NCBI GenBank assembly: GCA_947044365.1
Contig: OX345640.1
Span: 62,001-126,000 of the forward strand
From: Petrosia ficiformis
Taxonomy: Eukaryota; Porifera; Demospongiae; Haplosclerida; Petrosiidae
DNA length: 64,000 nt
Reading direction: 5' to 3'
Below are positions 24,598 through 35,580 of the stretch, piece by piece (position 1 is the first letter of the stretch; each line of letters opens with the position of its first letter). The translations under genes and the position numbers were made by a program. The notes beneath the pieces were generated by a model that saw nothing but the letters and a program-made list of their open reading frames with translations, was not told where the DNA came from and did not search any database.

Positions 24598-27061
24598 ATG
24601 CAACGAATGTTCAACTGGAGGACTCGTGTTCTTCCTCAAAGAGGTGTATCGACAGAGAACCTCATCCATAATACCTCTGGAGATCACACTGTACTTTTCA
24701 GACGTACTAAAAGTAAGACGGAATTTGAACTAACATCTCTTCATATCCATCAACTTCTTGATAAAAAGAAATATCAAAAAATAGTCGATTTATTGAGAGA
24801 ACTCTCTTATACACACATATTACAGTGTTTGGAAAGTTTTCCTTTTAAAGCTCTAAATAAAGCCATCCCAGAAAGTTTTCCAGTATGGGAGACACTGTTA
24901 ACAAAACTACATAACAGTGAAGAGGGATACATTCCTCAATTCCCATATGCAGCTTGTGATGAGCTGGTCATACGTGTGGCTCATATACTGGCATATATGG
25001 AACATGATACACACCAGAATGAACAGCTCTATCTGCAGTGCAGAAGAGTATTAAAGAAGGTATATATGCAGTATCATGATGTATTGGAGCACTTGATGAA
25101 AGAAAATGAACGTCTATCGAAAGCATTGTATGCCATGACTCTTCACATCCCATTGGGTACAGATATATATGCTGTTTCTCTTCAACAGGCTATCAGAGAT
25201 GAAGTTAGTGCTAGTCTCGTTGACTTCAAAGATGCAATCGAACGTTTGGAAGAGTTATTTACAGATCCAGTACCAGTCAGTTTTGAAATAGTACCTCACA
25301 AGAATAGCAATGGCTACTCAAGTGGAGCTCATTCATTGACACAAATACAGATACAGGAACGCCTCTATTCTAATCAATGTACATTGGGATGCGTGAATCC
25401 AGTTAGAAGAAAAGACAATTTATCTCAATTACTAGAAATGCTTAATGCTCGTATCCATGGTGACAAAGAGATCTTAGCCATATTTGCCGATTTAAGAAAC
25501 CACATACCTCACATCACAGAGAAAGAATCAGTTGAACCATGGCTAAGAAGATATCAACATTCTATTGAATGTGCTATAACTCTTTTCAGAGAAATAGAAG
25601 ATGAATTAGCAATTAATTCACCAAGTACCAGTCCAGAGAAAGAGGAGCTTGAGTTACCACAAAATCATGTTCTGAGTCCCTCCCCTCTCCCTCCTCCACT
25701 TACAATCCACTCCACAACACCACAAAATTATCAGCAAAATCCTGAAAATGATGAATTAGTAGTGAAAACAATCAAACGATACAGATCAAATAGTGAAAAG
25801 ATATCACCAAGTTCATTAGCTCTTCTGAACACCAGTAAAATGAGTCAAAGTTCACACTCAGTTGATAAAACATCAACTTTCAACAAATTAGAGGAAAGTA
25901 CGAGTGTACAAGATATTCCATATGTCACAAATACATCACCTACTAATTATCATCATCTCCATGGAAACGGACAAACAATTGCTGGTATAAAGAAAAAGTT
26001 TGGTCCATTACGTCGTAGTTTACGATACAGTATGAGACGTTTATCATCATCAGCAGGAAATGTTTCTTCAAAGAAAAAACGCATGTACAGAACAGGATCA
26101 AATGGATCTAGTGGTGAGGATGACTGTGAACAATTAGAACAAGCTAAAAAAGAGCTAATGGAAGCTAGACAAACTGTTAATTCATTACGTAAGAGAGAGA
26201 GAGTACTGACTGATCGGTAAGTGTATCAACTTATATAGAATTAATCTCATGTGTGTGTATTTTATGTTAGGCTGTCAGAACAAGCACAGCGTCATCTTCA
26301 AGATGGTGACAAATTTGAAGATATTCTAATGGGAGCTAGTCGACCTAGTATTGTAACACAAAGGTATCAAGAATTATATTCTCAAGAGAGAGTTGAAGCT
26401 TATGAAGGAATGTTGGAGTTGGACCATTTGGTGGACAAAATGATAATACCAGAATTTCTTATTGATGTATTAAAGGTGAGTTTATTATTCCTATTGTATA
26501 TAATTATGTAAATATTATTATACACTATTACAGATGGCATATGCAGCTGCTGAATGTAACTTGAAATCATTACATCATAACTGGAAGAGGACTCTGTGTA
26601 TAGATGATACTAATAACTATAAACAAACAAATGCTGCTCTCAAGCAACTCGAGTCTGCTGTATCGATATATATTAGAAAAGTATCACCATCACACAATCC
26701 TCAGGATATTATTAAAGTAAATATTTTTTATACTAAATTAATATCATTTTTATGTCGATGTTATACTATATAGATGGTTCAGTGGGATCTGGAGAAAAAG
26801 TACAAATCACTCCCATTCTTTCACACATTCATTGATATTGAAGCAGTGAATATATATATAGAGGAATCTGCTAAGCTATGTTGGGATCTTGTAGTACAAA
26901 GCCCTCCAATGGTACCCAATTATAAAGAAATGGAGTTTATTCCTGAACTACATGTTAGATTCCATAGTTCTGCTAAAGATTCTACTGCAATTGTAACATA
27001 CCAATGGCCTATATTAATGCAAGGTGGAAACGTATTAATAAAAGGAGTTGTCATTACATGA
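24598..27061 (+). CDS. MIEAP (SPATA18)-domain protein with long unique N-terminus (4 exons)
   Basis: Exons 24598-26216, 26271-26475, 26534-26716 and 26774-27061 give 764 residues (human SPATA18/MIEAP is 538). The last ~210 residues match the MIEAP C-terminal domain: RYQELYSQERVEAYEGMLE, VLKMAYAAAECNLKSL, the MVQWDLEKKYKSLPF segment, and near the end VTYQWPILMQGGNVLIKGVV, parallel to human [20 protein letters not shown]. MIEAP acts in p53-linked mitochondrial quality control, binding cardiolipin-rich membranes. The first ~540 residues are not recognised: helical 40-230, a Ser/Pro-rich middle (about 345-480), then a basic RRSLRYSMRRLSSS patch and a coiled coil before the domain. MIEAP domains are multiplied in sponges and molluscs, so orthology to SPATA18 is uncertain. 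It is convergent with SFI1, 69 bases stop to stop. Confidence 0.8.
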
Positions 27062-27130
27062 CTCTCACTAAAATTATCATCACTTGTTTGTTTTAATTAA
27101 TTGTTCAAAAATGTTTTCATGTTTTAATTA

Positions 27131-30100
27131 TCATTTTCTATTAAATGGTTGAGTAAATACAGAGGGAGGTAATAATTTCCACTCATCAGGTTTAACAAAC
27201 ACATTCACATTAGCATTACCATGGTTACTACTACTAATGGATGAAATAGACTCTGATGGTACAGGTGGAGTTATTGGATGAGGAACAGTTAAAACAGGGA
27301 CACTGTCTAATGTTGAACTAGTAGACACTGTACAGGGAGTTATGTTATACAGGTATTCAGGTTTTCTTGGAGGAGGTCGTAATTGAGTTGTGAATTCTGG
27401 AATATTAAGATCTTTCATTAATTGCTCCCAATAATCAATATTATGATCAGCTTTAGTCTTCATTAATTCCACACTTGTTACATCATTCATTAACACAACA
27501 CTCGTTTGTTTCTTTAACTCAATATCATTTTCTATTCTGTTGTGGTCACATGATACACATACACCCGAATTCTTTCTTCTTATGATAGTCACATGTCTCC
27601 AATGTAAAGCACACCTTTTTACACACCTCCATACATGAGATGTATCCTAAATACAAACTAAATAATTGTTGAATAAATAGCACATAAATTACATTACTTT
27701 TATATGTTGTCTATATGCCTGCTCATTACGATATGCTTGGATGGATGTTGCAACCTAATTTCATGTGCCAATCATGTGACACCCCATAATAACTGATAGT
27801 TACCTTGATCCATTGAGAAACTCCATCAGCTAATAGTTGAGTCCTGTAAGCATCCATAGCATCAATGTATCTCTTGGCTTTCCTCTTTTTCTTCATGACA
27901 TATGAAATCCAATTACAAAACATCTATAAACCAATACGATATAAATAATAATAATAATAATACATGTATTACATTGTATTGTAGAGTGTGGCTCCATTGC
28001 CATAGTGCTAAAGAATTCTTCTGTTTCATTACTAATGCTTCCATTAACTGATATAAATGATATCCCATAATGTTAATAATAATTTGTACATACCTGTAAT
28101 CTCCATTGAGTATAATACATTGAAACTAATCTCACTCTATTGAATTGTCCACATTTATATTTCAATATCTAAAAACAACTATAATATCAGTTATTAATTA
28201 TTATGTAATCATTTACTTTCTTTTTCCTTATCATCTCATGATATAATATCCAGTTATGTAATACACGACACGACAATCTGTTGTTATACTGTTCATCGGC
28301 TAAAATACGTTTATTTTTATCAATATATTTCTCACAATATTTCTGATACCATTTTGAAAATAATCTTTTTAGCAAAGCTGGAAAGAGATACACACAATAC
28401 CACAAAATGTATATTTGATGCATACCTGTATTCAATACATTCTGTATATTAACAACTCTTCTCTCTTCCTCACATACTTGTTCTAATAACTGGTTTGTCC
28501 TGTTCCACCAGATATTAAAGCCCTGTATTAGGCATAAACATTATTTAAATAAGCCATCAATTCATTTACTTTTTTCAAGATTGAATGATGCTGATATTGT
28601 AAGGATAGTAATAACATGTTTCTTAAATGTTGTATTCTGTGAACATTTTCTTTCCATTGTACAACAACACATCTAATAACAAGATAATAATTATATTTCA
28701 TAATAACTATATCACACCTTTTAATAACTAGTTTATAATGAATTGTGGCACGTTCACTTTTCACACTCATCACACATGATCTCTTGTGATAATTCTATAA
28801 TATTCACAATTATAATTAGGTTGAGTCTCATTTGTATTAACTTACTTTCCATGCTCTGATACACTTGTTCAGCAAAACATCATTATAATGCTGTTTACTA
28901 ACTAATATTACATCATATAACTGATGTGTCTTTGATAAAAACTAAACACAATATTAATATTAATAATATATTAATCGGTTATCATTCACAATGACCTCAA
29001 AATTATGATGTGATGACTTATCATAACATAAAACAATGGATACACAACTGTGAGGCCATTATGAACATGAATGACCTTTTATTAACATACCAATCTCCAT
29101 CTTTTCCAGTATCTCATTAACAAATTATTGTTATAATGGTTCTTAACTTCCTCATATTTGTTATGTCTAAATATATAATTATAATAATAAATTATTATAA
29201 TAATAACAATAACTACCTTTGTGTGGTTATAATGAATTCCTTTTTCCAAGAAAAGAATGCATTATATTGTAAAGTATAAGAATACTGTGTAGCAGCTATA
29301 TGCTATAGAAAATATAATATAATATAATACAACTATTTATAATACTGTATAGTAACTATATAATATATAATACTGTATAGTAACTATATAATACATGTAT
29401 ACCTGTAGTTTAGTAACTATATATAATATACCTGTAGTTTAGTAACTATATATAATATACCTGTAGTTTAGTAACATGTTGTTTGGTCCCTGTTGCTTGT
29501 CTCCAGTAATTCATAAATGACATTATCAAATGATGTTGATAATGTTGCACAGCCTATAACATTCGTGTGATATCACACATTTGTCATATGACTGTCATGT
29601 GATGCATACCATATCTTGATATAACCTGTTATGATAATGATGTACACTTTCTCTCCACCAGTGATAGAATGCCATGCTTAATAATACACTCCTATAGTAC
29701 ATATATAATCACAAGTAATACATACAATATAATATACACGTACCTTCTAAAATCTATTGTTTTACTTCTCATTTCATGTTGATAATGACTCAATAGTACA
29801 TATTCTTTAAAGGCCTTCAAACATCTAATAATTATGAATTAAGTGTTTATGTAATATAAGGACTATGTTACTTTGGTAATATCTTCATCTTGTAATGTTG
29901 TATAGCAAACTGGTTTAACAGGTTTTCATTCTTCTTCATATCAATATATATCATCCAATGAGATATACACTTGTATAATAACCATTGTCTATGATTAGTA
30001 ATATAATAATATAATAATTATAATTTAATTACTTGTATTTGTGTCTGGCCCTAATAGTTAATGAATGTAGTTTAATCTCTTCACAATCTTCACATTTTTG

Positions 30101-32014
30101 TAACCAAATCTTCCACACTTGCCTGATAATCTAACAACTGGATATAAACTATTTTATAATTACTAATAATAATATACTAACAGTTATATGACAGTGACTA
30201 TTAGCCAGTATTCCCATTGTATGTGTGGTCTGTTGTATTCTTACATATTGAATTAGCCCCTGTAATCCTTTGGACTAATTAACAATAAATATTACATATT
30301 AATTTACTAATATTGTTACCTTTATTACATGGTTGTAATGATCAGTAGATATATTCATCAAGAGATATTTGTATTGTTTCAATGTTATGACTAATGAAAT
30401 AATAATATATAATAATATATAATTATAATACTGTTACTAACATTGTCTCCATATTAAGAAATATCTCCTCAATCTCATCGTATGACCTTTAACCTCTAGT
30501 AGTTCAATAATATGTTTTGTATTACATGTTAATACTGACCAGTGTCTCAAACACTTGTGAACTAACACAGAATGATAATGGCCAACAGCATATACTATAG
30601 AAACATGATTTATATATCTGATTAGATTTGGACATCTTACTTTTCATTTCTTTCTGTTTTCTGTTCATTAATATCGCATTATTCCATACTTTTAATAATT
30701 TCCTCATTACAAATATCTTATAGTGATTATCACTAACGGATTCTTGTATATGAATATTCATTCTCATTTGAAACTTCATCTTCCAACAACTCCACATCTA
30801 TTGTACTATAATATCACAAGTATATATATATATATATATGACTCTATACCTTGTATTGTGTTATATGTGTATAATGGCTTGATGCAATACTCTTCATGAT
30901 TTTCTTTTTGTTGTGTAATAGTACATTACAATACCATTTCTTCAACATCATCCTAATTAGATGATGTATATATTATGTAATAAACAAATTATCAACTACC
31001 TTTTCAGATTACATTGAAAGAAATCCATAGCTACAATCATCTGTTTTCTTCTCTTTGTCTTATACATAGCATATTGTAACCATGTGATTAGTACTCGTTG
31101 CTTTACATAATAATTAGCTAATAATTAATGTAAATAATTATATTGTATTCATTAATTAATATTACCATGATAATGAGCTAATGATTCAGTTTGTCTCTTC
31201 TTCTGGTTTTGTTTCGTATATTCTCTCCAACTCTTCCATACTAAATGCCACAAACGGTACCTAATATTAGTCATGTGATGTGTCATGTGACAGACCACAA
31301 AACATTATACCTGTTATGACAGTCAGCCCTGATAATTAGTTTCCATTCTTTTTTACTTGTCCACCATTCATCACACCAAATCACGAAACTATTCTTAATT
31401 ACACGTCTTGTATAATAATACCTAATTAATTCAATTTAATAAGTTATATATTACATACATGTATATATATAATAATATAATACCTAATTAACCAGAGCCA
31501 ATTTAACAAGTTACATATATATATACCTTGCTTGACTAGGAGACACTCTTCCAAACACCTTGTGTATCCATAATAAACCATATTTCTTAATTAAGTATCT
31601 TAATAATATAAAATTAAATTCATTTATATTAATAATTACAAAGGTATTACCTGGAATGTTTCCTATCTGTCTTGTCAGGTGACTTGCATTTTATAACTTT
31701 TGAGTTTTTTAAGACAACAGTTTGATATAATGGATGATGACATCGTGATACACTAACCAGATAATAATATATTAAGACAAATAGATTATTACTGTGTTAC
31801 CTGGTATTAGTAACTAGAGGAGGACAAGATATTCTACTAACAGCTGGAGACCTTCCTATATTAACAACAGAGTGAAGTATTTTCAGGTTAACACTTACTC
31901 ACTTTTCTTGTTACTTGAAGTAATTTCTTCTTGATAATAAGTTGAATGCACTTTCAGACTTATCTTCTTCCCATTAACTCCGAGTGACTTACCACAACTT
32001 ACTAGTTTAGACAT
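27131..32014 (-). CDS. SFI1: SFI1 centrin-binding centrosomal protein (29 exons)
   Basis: Exons: 31903-32014, 31801-31855, 31651-31752, 31527-31598, 31311-31421, 31166-31260, 31000-31117, 30850-30952, 30641-30797, 30442-30594, 30320-30390, 30182-30274, 30033-30130, 29872-29988, 29744-29824, 29610-29691, 29461-29553, 29217-29302, 29091-29166, 28846-28941, 28718-28794, 28570-28672, 28426-28522, 28217-28377, 28094-28168, 27973-28047, 27804-27923, 27698-27754, 27131-27646. Phases close to 1083 residues (human 1242). Short Trp-bearing helices repeat nearly once per exon, as in SFI1's centrin-binding repeats. Clear matches to human SFI1 include LLWIHKVFGRVSPSQARYYY, EWKLIIRADCH and AMDAYRTQLLADGVSQWI. 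SFI1 is a long helix decorated by centrins at centrioles, needed for centriole duplication and cohesion. The C-terminus is Pro/Ser-rich and unique. It is head-to-head with the THEG-like gene. Confidence 0.9.
29344..29480. repeat. 29-base repeat copying the SFI1 exon 17 end and its splice donor
   Basis: CTGTAGTTTAGTAAC occurs at 29403, 29432 and 29461, a 29-base period. Two older copies of a TGTATAGTAACTATATAATA unit lie at 29344-29400. On the minus strand each 29-base copy recreates ACTACAG|GTATAT, so three candidate donors lie in a row. Only the one at 29461 keeps the frame: reading on gives an in-frame TAG. Confidence 0.85.
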
Positions 32015-32174
32015 CCCTCTCCCGCTATAAGTTTCATAATCATGTGATATCACATGATCATCATGCTATATCACACGAGCAGACACATGATCATCATGAG
32101 GTAGGCACATGGTGGTTTCCATGGTAATTAATCTTTTGTGTGTTGGTAAACTGTCAGCTGTGATTATAGTAGTC
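32015..32174. promoter_or_regulatory. Head-to-head promoter of SFI1 and the THEG-like gene
   Basis: 160 bases separate the two start codons. The interval contains repeated CATGTGATATCACATGATCAT palindromic elements (about 32040-32095) and a GTAGGCACATGGTGGTTTCCATGG stretch that could fit an RFX-like X-box (GTNRCC-type halves). The RFX reading is only a suggestion, attractive because both genes belong to centriole/sperm programmes. Confidence 0.4.
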
Positions 32175-32236
32175 ATGACTTTAACAGGTATTATTATATA
32201 TAATATTATATATATATATAATTAATAATATATATA

Positions 32237-32272
<36 letters not shown>

Positions 32273-32706
32273 ATTCTATATATATAATTATTTTATTCAT
32301 TCATTTGTACAGCATCCATTAGCAAACCAGTGAAAGAACAATCTCCTACACATCGTATTCAGAGTTCACCAAGAAAACTGTCAGTTAAGTATCAATTAAT
32401 AATTATAATAATTAATGTACATTAAATTATGACAGGAATAGTACTAGACTTGCTCTATTAGCAACACCAAAAGACTCAAAAGCAACATGGTGGACATCAT
32501 TTGGGTAAAACCGGTTCAGAAAGTAATGAATAATTAATTTTTCATTATTATATATTAGTCCTCGTTTGACATGGGGTAATCAAGAACCAATGTGGCCATT
32601 GAGTCCAGCAGCTTTGAAATATTTTCCTACACAGAGATTATGTGTACTAGCTGAACCTAAAAGAGACCATACTCCAGTGGATACTTTTAGGTAATAATTA
32701 CATGAT

Positions 32707-32739
<33 letters not shown>

Positions 32740-33866
32740 TACTTTCTATTAGCACTGAATTCCAGTATAGTTGTGGTAGAGAATCTCAAATATGGAATGT
32801 GTCTCATAGAGCAAAGACAGCAATACCATCAAATAGGGTCACCTATCTTGCTCAACCAAAGACAGTTCCTGAAGAGTATCTTAAACACAGATATCAATTT
32901 GTGTTTAGTTGTGGAAGAGAATCTCCAATATGGAGACCATCAAAATCCTCTATGATGTGTAATAATAGACCTCATACAGCTCAACTAGCCATACCTAAAT
33001 CACCTCATTATCTTTACCAACCACCAAGACAGGTATATATTTAACATTCTGTATATTACACACATACATACATATATACATACTGTATATTACACACACA
33101 CACATACATACATACTGTATATTACACACATACATACAGTACATACATACTGCATATTACACACATACATACATATATACATACTGTATATTACACACAT
33201 ACATATAGTACATACATACTGTATATTACACACATACATACATACATACTGTATATTACACACATACATACAGTACATACATACTGCATATTACACACAT
33301 ACATACATACATACTGTATATTACACACACACACATACATACATGCTGTATAGGTACAAACAATAGTTTCAGAAGCAGCAAAAAAATATGTTACTTCAAG
33401 TAAAATAGAGACTTTGGCTAAACCTAAAGTGAGACTAGAAGGTCCATTCCGTGAACCAGAATGGCCTGTTTCCACTGGTAAGTATAATAATAATTTATTA
33501 AATTTAATGATCATAATTATATTCATAGGTGCTAAACACGCTGATCCCACTGAACGACTGGTTGAATTAGCTCGTCCAAAACGAATAGCTGAAGGATATG
33601 AACCAAGTAGAGATGTAATATGGAAAGTTACTACTGGAGCAAAAACTGCCACAGCAACTGCAAGGTATAAGAGTACATGATATATCCTTATGATAATACA
33701 CAATGTATATCATAGGTTAGATGAACTATCAAAACCTATTATAAGAGATACTATGGATCATCTTCAGTTTAATCCCAATGCATTTCAAGTAAGTGAAGCA
33801 GCGAAGAAAGCCGTTGTGTCTTCTAGAATAGAAGAGTTAGCTCAACCTATACGAAGAGGAAGATGA
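32175..33866 (+). CDS. THEG-repeat (SPMAP2-like) sperm microtubule protein (8 exons)
   Basis: Exons 32175-32187, 32313-32388, 32436-32504, 32559-32690, 32753-33032, 33354-33477, 33529-33664 and 33716-33866 close in phase to 326 residues. The protein is a string of degenerate repeats built on a (L/I)-x-x-L-(A/S)-x-P-K core: RLALLATPK, RLCVLAEPK, RVTYLAQPK, TAQLAIPK, KIETLAKPK, RLVELARPK, RLDELSKPI and RIEELAQPI, often followed by a W about 14-20 residues later (SQIWNVS, SPIWRPS, DVIWKVT). This is the THEG/SPMAP2 repeat known from spermatid proteins associated with sperm microtubules. The first coding exon has only four codons (MTLT plus one base), so the start is the weakest part. Splice phases elsewhere are unambiguous. 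Which vertebrate paralogue is closest cannot be told. Confidence 0.85.
33056..33345. repeat. (TACA)n-type minisatellite in intron 5 of the THEG-like gene
   Basis: CATACTGTATATTACACACA is repeated with CATACATACATA spacers about nine times across the 321-base intron. That intron is far longer than the gene's other introns (48-125 bases). Long minus-strand ORFs here are artefacts of the repeat. Confidence 0.95.
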
Positions 33867-33975
33867 GGTCTTTCTCATCAAATGAATTTTGTTTGTTAAT
33901 AATATTTATTTATTATGTACCATAATTATGTAATTATAATGTGAATAACAGATTGTATGGTTTCCCCAAGTTGTA

Positions 33976-34389
33976 TTATATTCCTGATAACATTTTATTA
34001 AGAGTTTTTAACTGAGTTTTATTAACATATCTTGGTTTTCTCAATTGACGACTTGCTCTACTTGATTTGACTAACATTCGATGATTCTTTCCTGCTCTCC
34101 AATACTTCAGAGCTCCTGAACCAGTTCGTTTAAACCTCTTTGCTACAGCTTTTACTGTTTTACATTTTCCTTTCTTACTAAACATCACAACACCACGTGA
34201 TAGAGGGACTGGATTCAATGGAATAGCGGTACTAATATCACATCTATAGTTATTCAATGTGTGAAAGCCAGCAGTATGTTTCACAATCCATTCGTCTTTA
34301 GTAAATAGTGTTTGTAAACTAAATAATCTTGTAGTTTCTTGAGGAATTTGAAATATTGTCCTCTTCAAAGCAAATCTCAAGATATTCAT
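33976..34389 (-). CDS. MRPL35: Mitochondrial large-subunit ribosomal protein bL35m
   Basis: Intronless 137-residue protein (human MRPL35 is 188). The N-terminus (MNILRFALKRTIFQIP) is basic and amphipathic, as in a mitochondrial targeting sequence. The bL35 core follows: KGKCKTVKAVAKRFKRTGSG (about 73-92), then LKYWRAGKNHRMLVKSSR and a basic C-terminus with RKPRYVN. The start is the ATG at 34389. The gene is tail-to-tail with the THEG-like gene (109 bases) and head-to-head with PEBP (52 bases). Confidence 0.93.
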   Translation of the reverse strand: MNILRFALKRTIFQIPQETTRLFSLQTLFTKDEWIVKHTAGFHTLNNYRCDISTAIPLNPVPLSRGVVMFSKKGKCKTVKAVAKRFKRTGSGALKYWRAGKNHRMLVKSSRASRQLRKPRYVNKTQLKTLNKMLSGI

Positions 34390-34441
34390 GACACGAGGTG
34401 ATTTTTCTATAATGGGTGGAGAGTCAAAATTGTATTAAAAA
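34390..34441. promoter_or_regulatory. 52-base head-to-head gap between bL35m and PEBP starts
   Basis: Both start codons face away from this very short gap, so each gene's 5' UTR and core promoter must overlap the other's. It contains AATGGGTGGAGAGTC and otherwise A/T. A TATA-less bidirectional promoter is inferred. Confidence 0.5.
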
Positions 34442-35418
34442 ATGGATTGTTCAGGAAAGTTTGCAGAGCATGGTTGTGTACCAGATGTGGTGGATGTAGC
34501 TCCACCAATACAAGCACAAGTAAGCTCATGTAGTTCTCAATCTACTCATAATTTATATTATTATTAGGTCTCATATTCTAGTGGAGTCAAAGCTGATTGT
34601 GGAAATGTTCTAACGCCCACTAATGTAAGATACATAGAGGGCCTGGGAATCAGCTGAGATTCTGAAATCAATTAAAATCAGTGGAAGTATTTAGCCCAAT
34701 GAAGTCAATTAATGCAGCAAACTCTCATTAATGATCAAAAAGCTTCTTAGTACTTCCACATGGTACATTATTTGCTGTCGCATACTTGAAAAGTATGTAT
34801 TTTGGAATAATCATAATCAATTTTCAATATTGATTGATTAATCAATTAATCATCCCAGCCCTAGTAATTAATTTATCAGCCATCATTACTAGATCCACAT
34901 TTAGGTCAAAGATGCCCCCACAGTTACTTGGCCAACTGAAGAGGGAGCTTTGTACACTTTGATATTAACTGGTAATTCTTAATTTAATGAAATGTATTGA
35001 AATATTGATATCAATACACTTCAGATCCTGATGCTCCAAGTCGTAGTGATAATAAATGGTCAGAATGGCGTCACTGGCTAGTTGTTAATATCACAGGAAA
35101 TGATATAAATAATGGCCAAGTGTCGAGTGATTATATTGGTTCAGGACCTCCAGAGGGTACTGGACTACATAGATATATTTTCCTTAGTAAGTTTATAATC
35201 AGAAATGAGATATCTGTTGTATATATCATATAGTCTATAAACAGCCTGGTCCTCTTCAGTGTGATGAACCACATCAGGGCTTCAGTTCTAAGGGACGAAA
35301 CAACACAAAAGCTAAAGATTTTGCTACCAAATACAATTTGGGAAATCCAATAGCTGGTAACTTTTACCAGGCTGAATGGGATGAGTATGTCCCTGTGCTC
35401 TACTCAAAAATGAAGTAA
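34442..35418 (+). CDS. PEBP1: Phosphatidylethanolamine-binding protein (PEBP/RKIP family, 5 exons)
   Basis: Exons 34442-34519, 34568-34624, 34905-34971, 35025-35186 and 35234-35418 give 182 residues (human PEBP1 is 187). Family marks: DPDAPSR at about 68-74, the WRHWLVVNI strand, [20 protein letters not shown] containing the GxHRY anion-pocket motif, and a C-terminal helix ending SKMK. PEBPs bind anionic lipid head groups, and vertebrate PEBP1 restrains RAF kinase. No signal peptide, so cytosolic. Intron 2 (34625-34904) is larger than the rest. The stop overlaps TAATAAAAT, which supplies an AATAAA poly-A signal. Convergent with WDR91, 162 bases apart, with a CA microsatellite between them. 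Confidence 0.93.
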
Positions 35419-35580
35419 TAAAATCTTCCAGATTCAAATACTTGATAATTATTAAGAACTGTATTGAGTGTACATGATTTTCACTTTTTTTGTAGGAATT
35501 AGTTCAATCATAAACGTAATCGATACACACACACACACACACACACGGAATATTATATGTACAATGTAGATAGTGTGATC

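Noticed and set aside
33090..33703. Long minus-strand ORFs rich in CMYVCNIQYV
   Set aside because: They read a TACA-type microsatellite and the antisense of THEG-like exons; the sense-strand exon model closes in phase.
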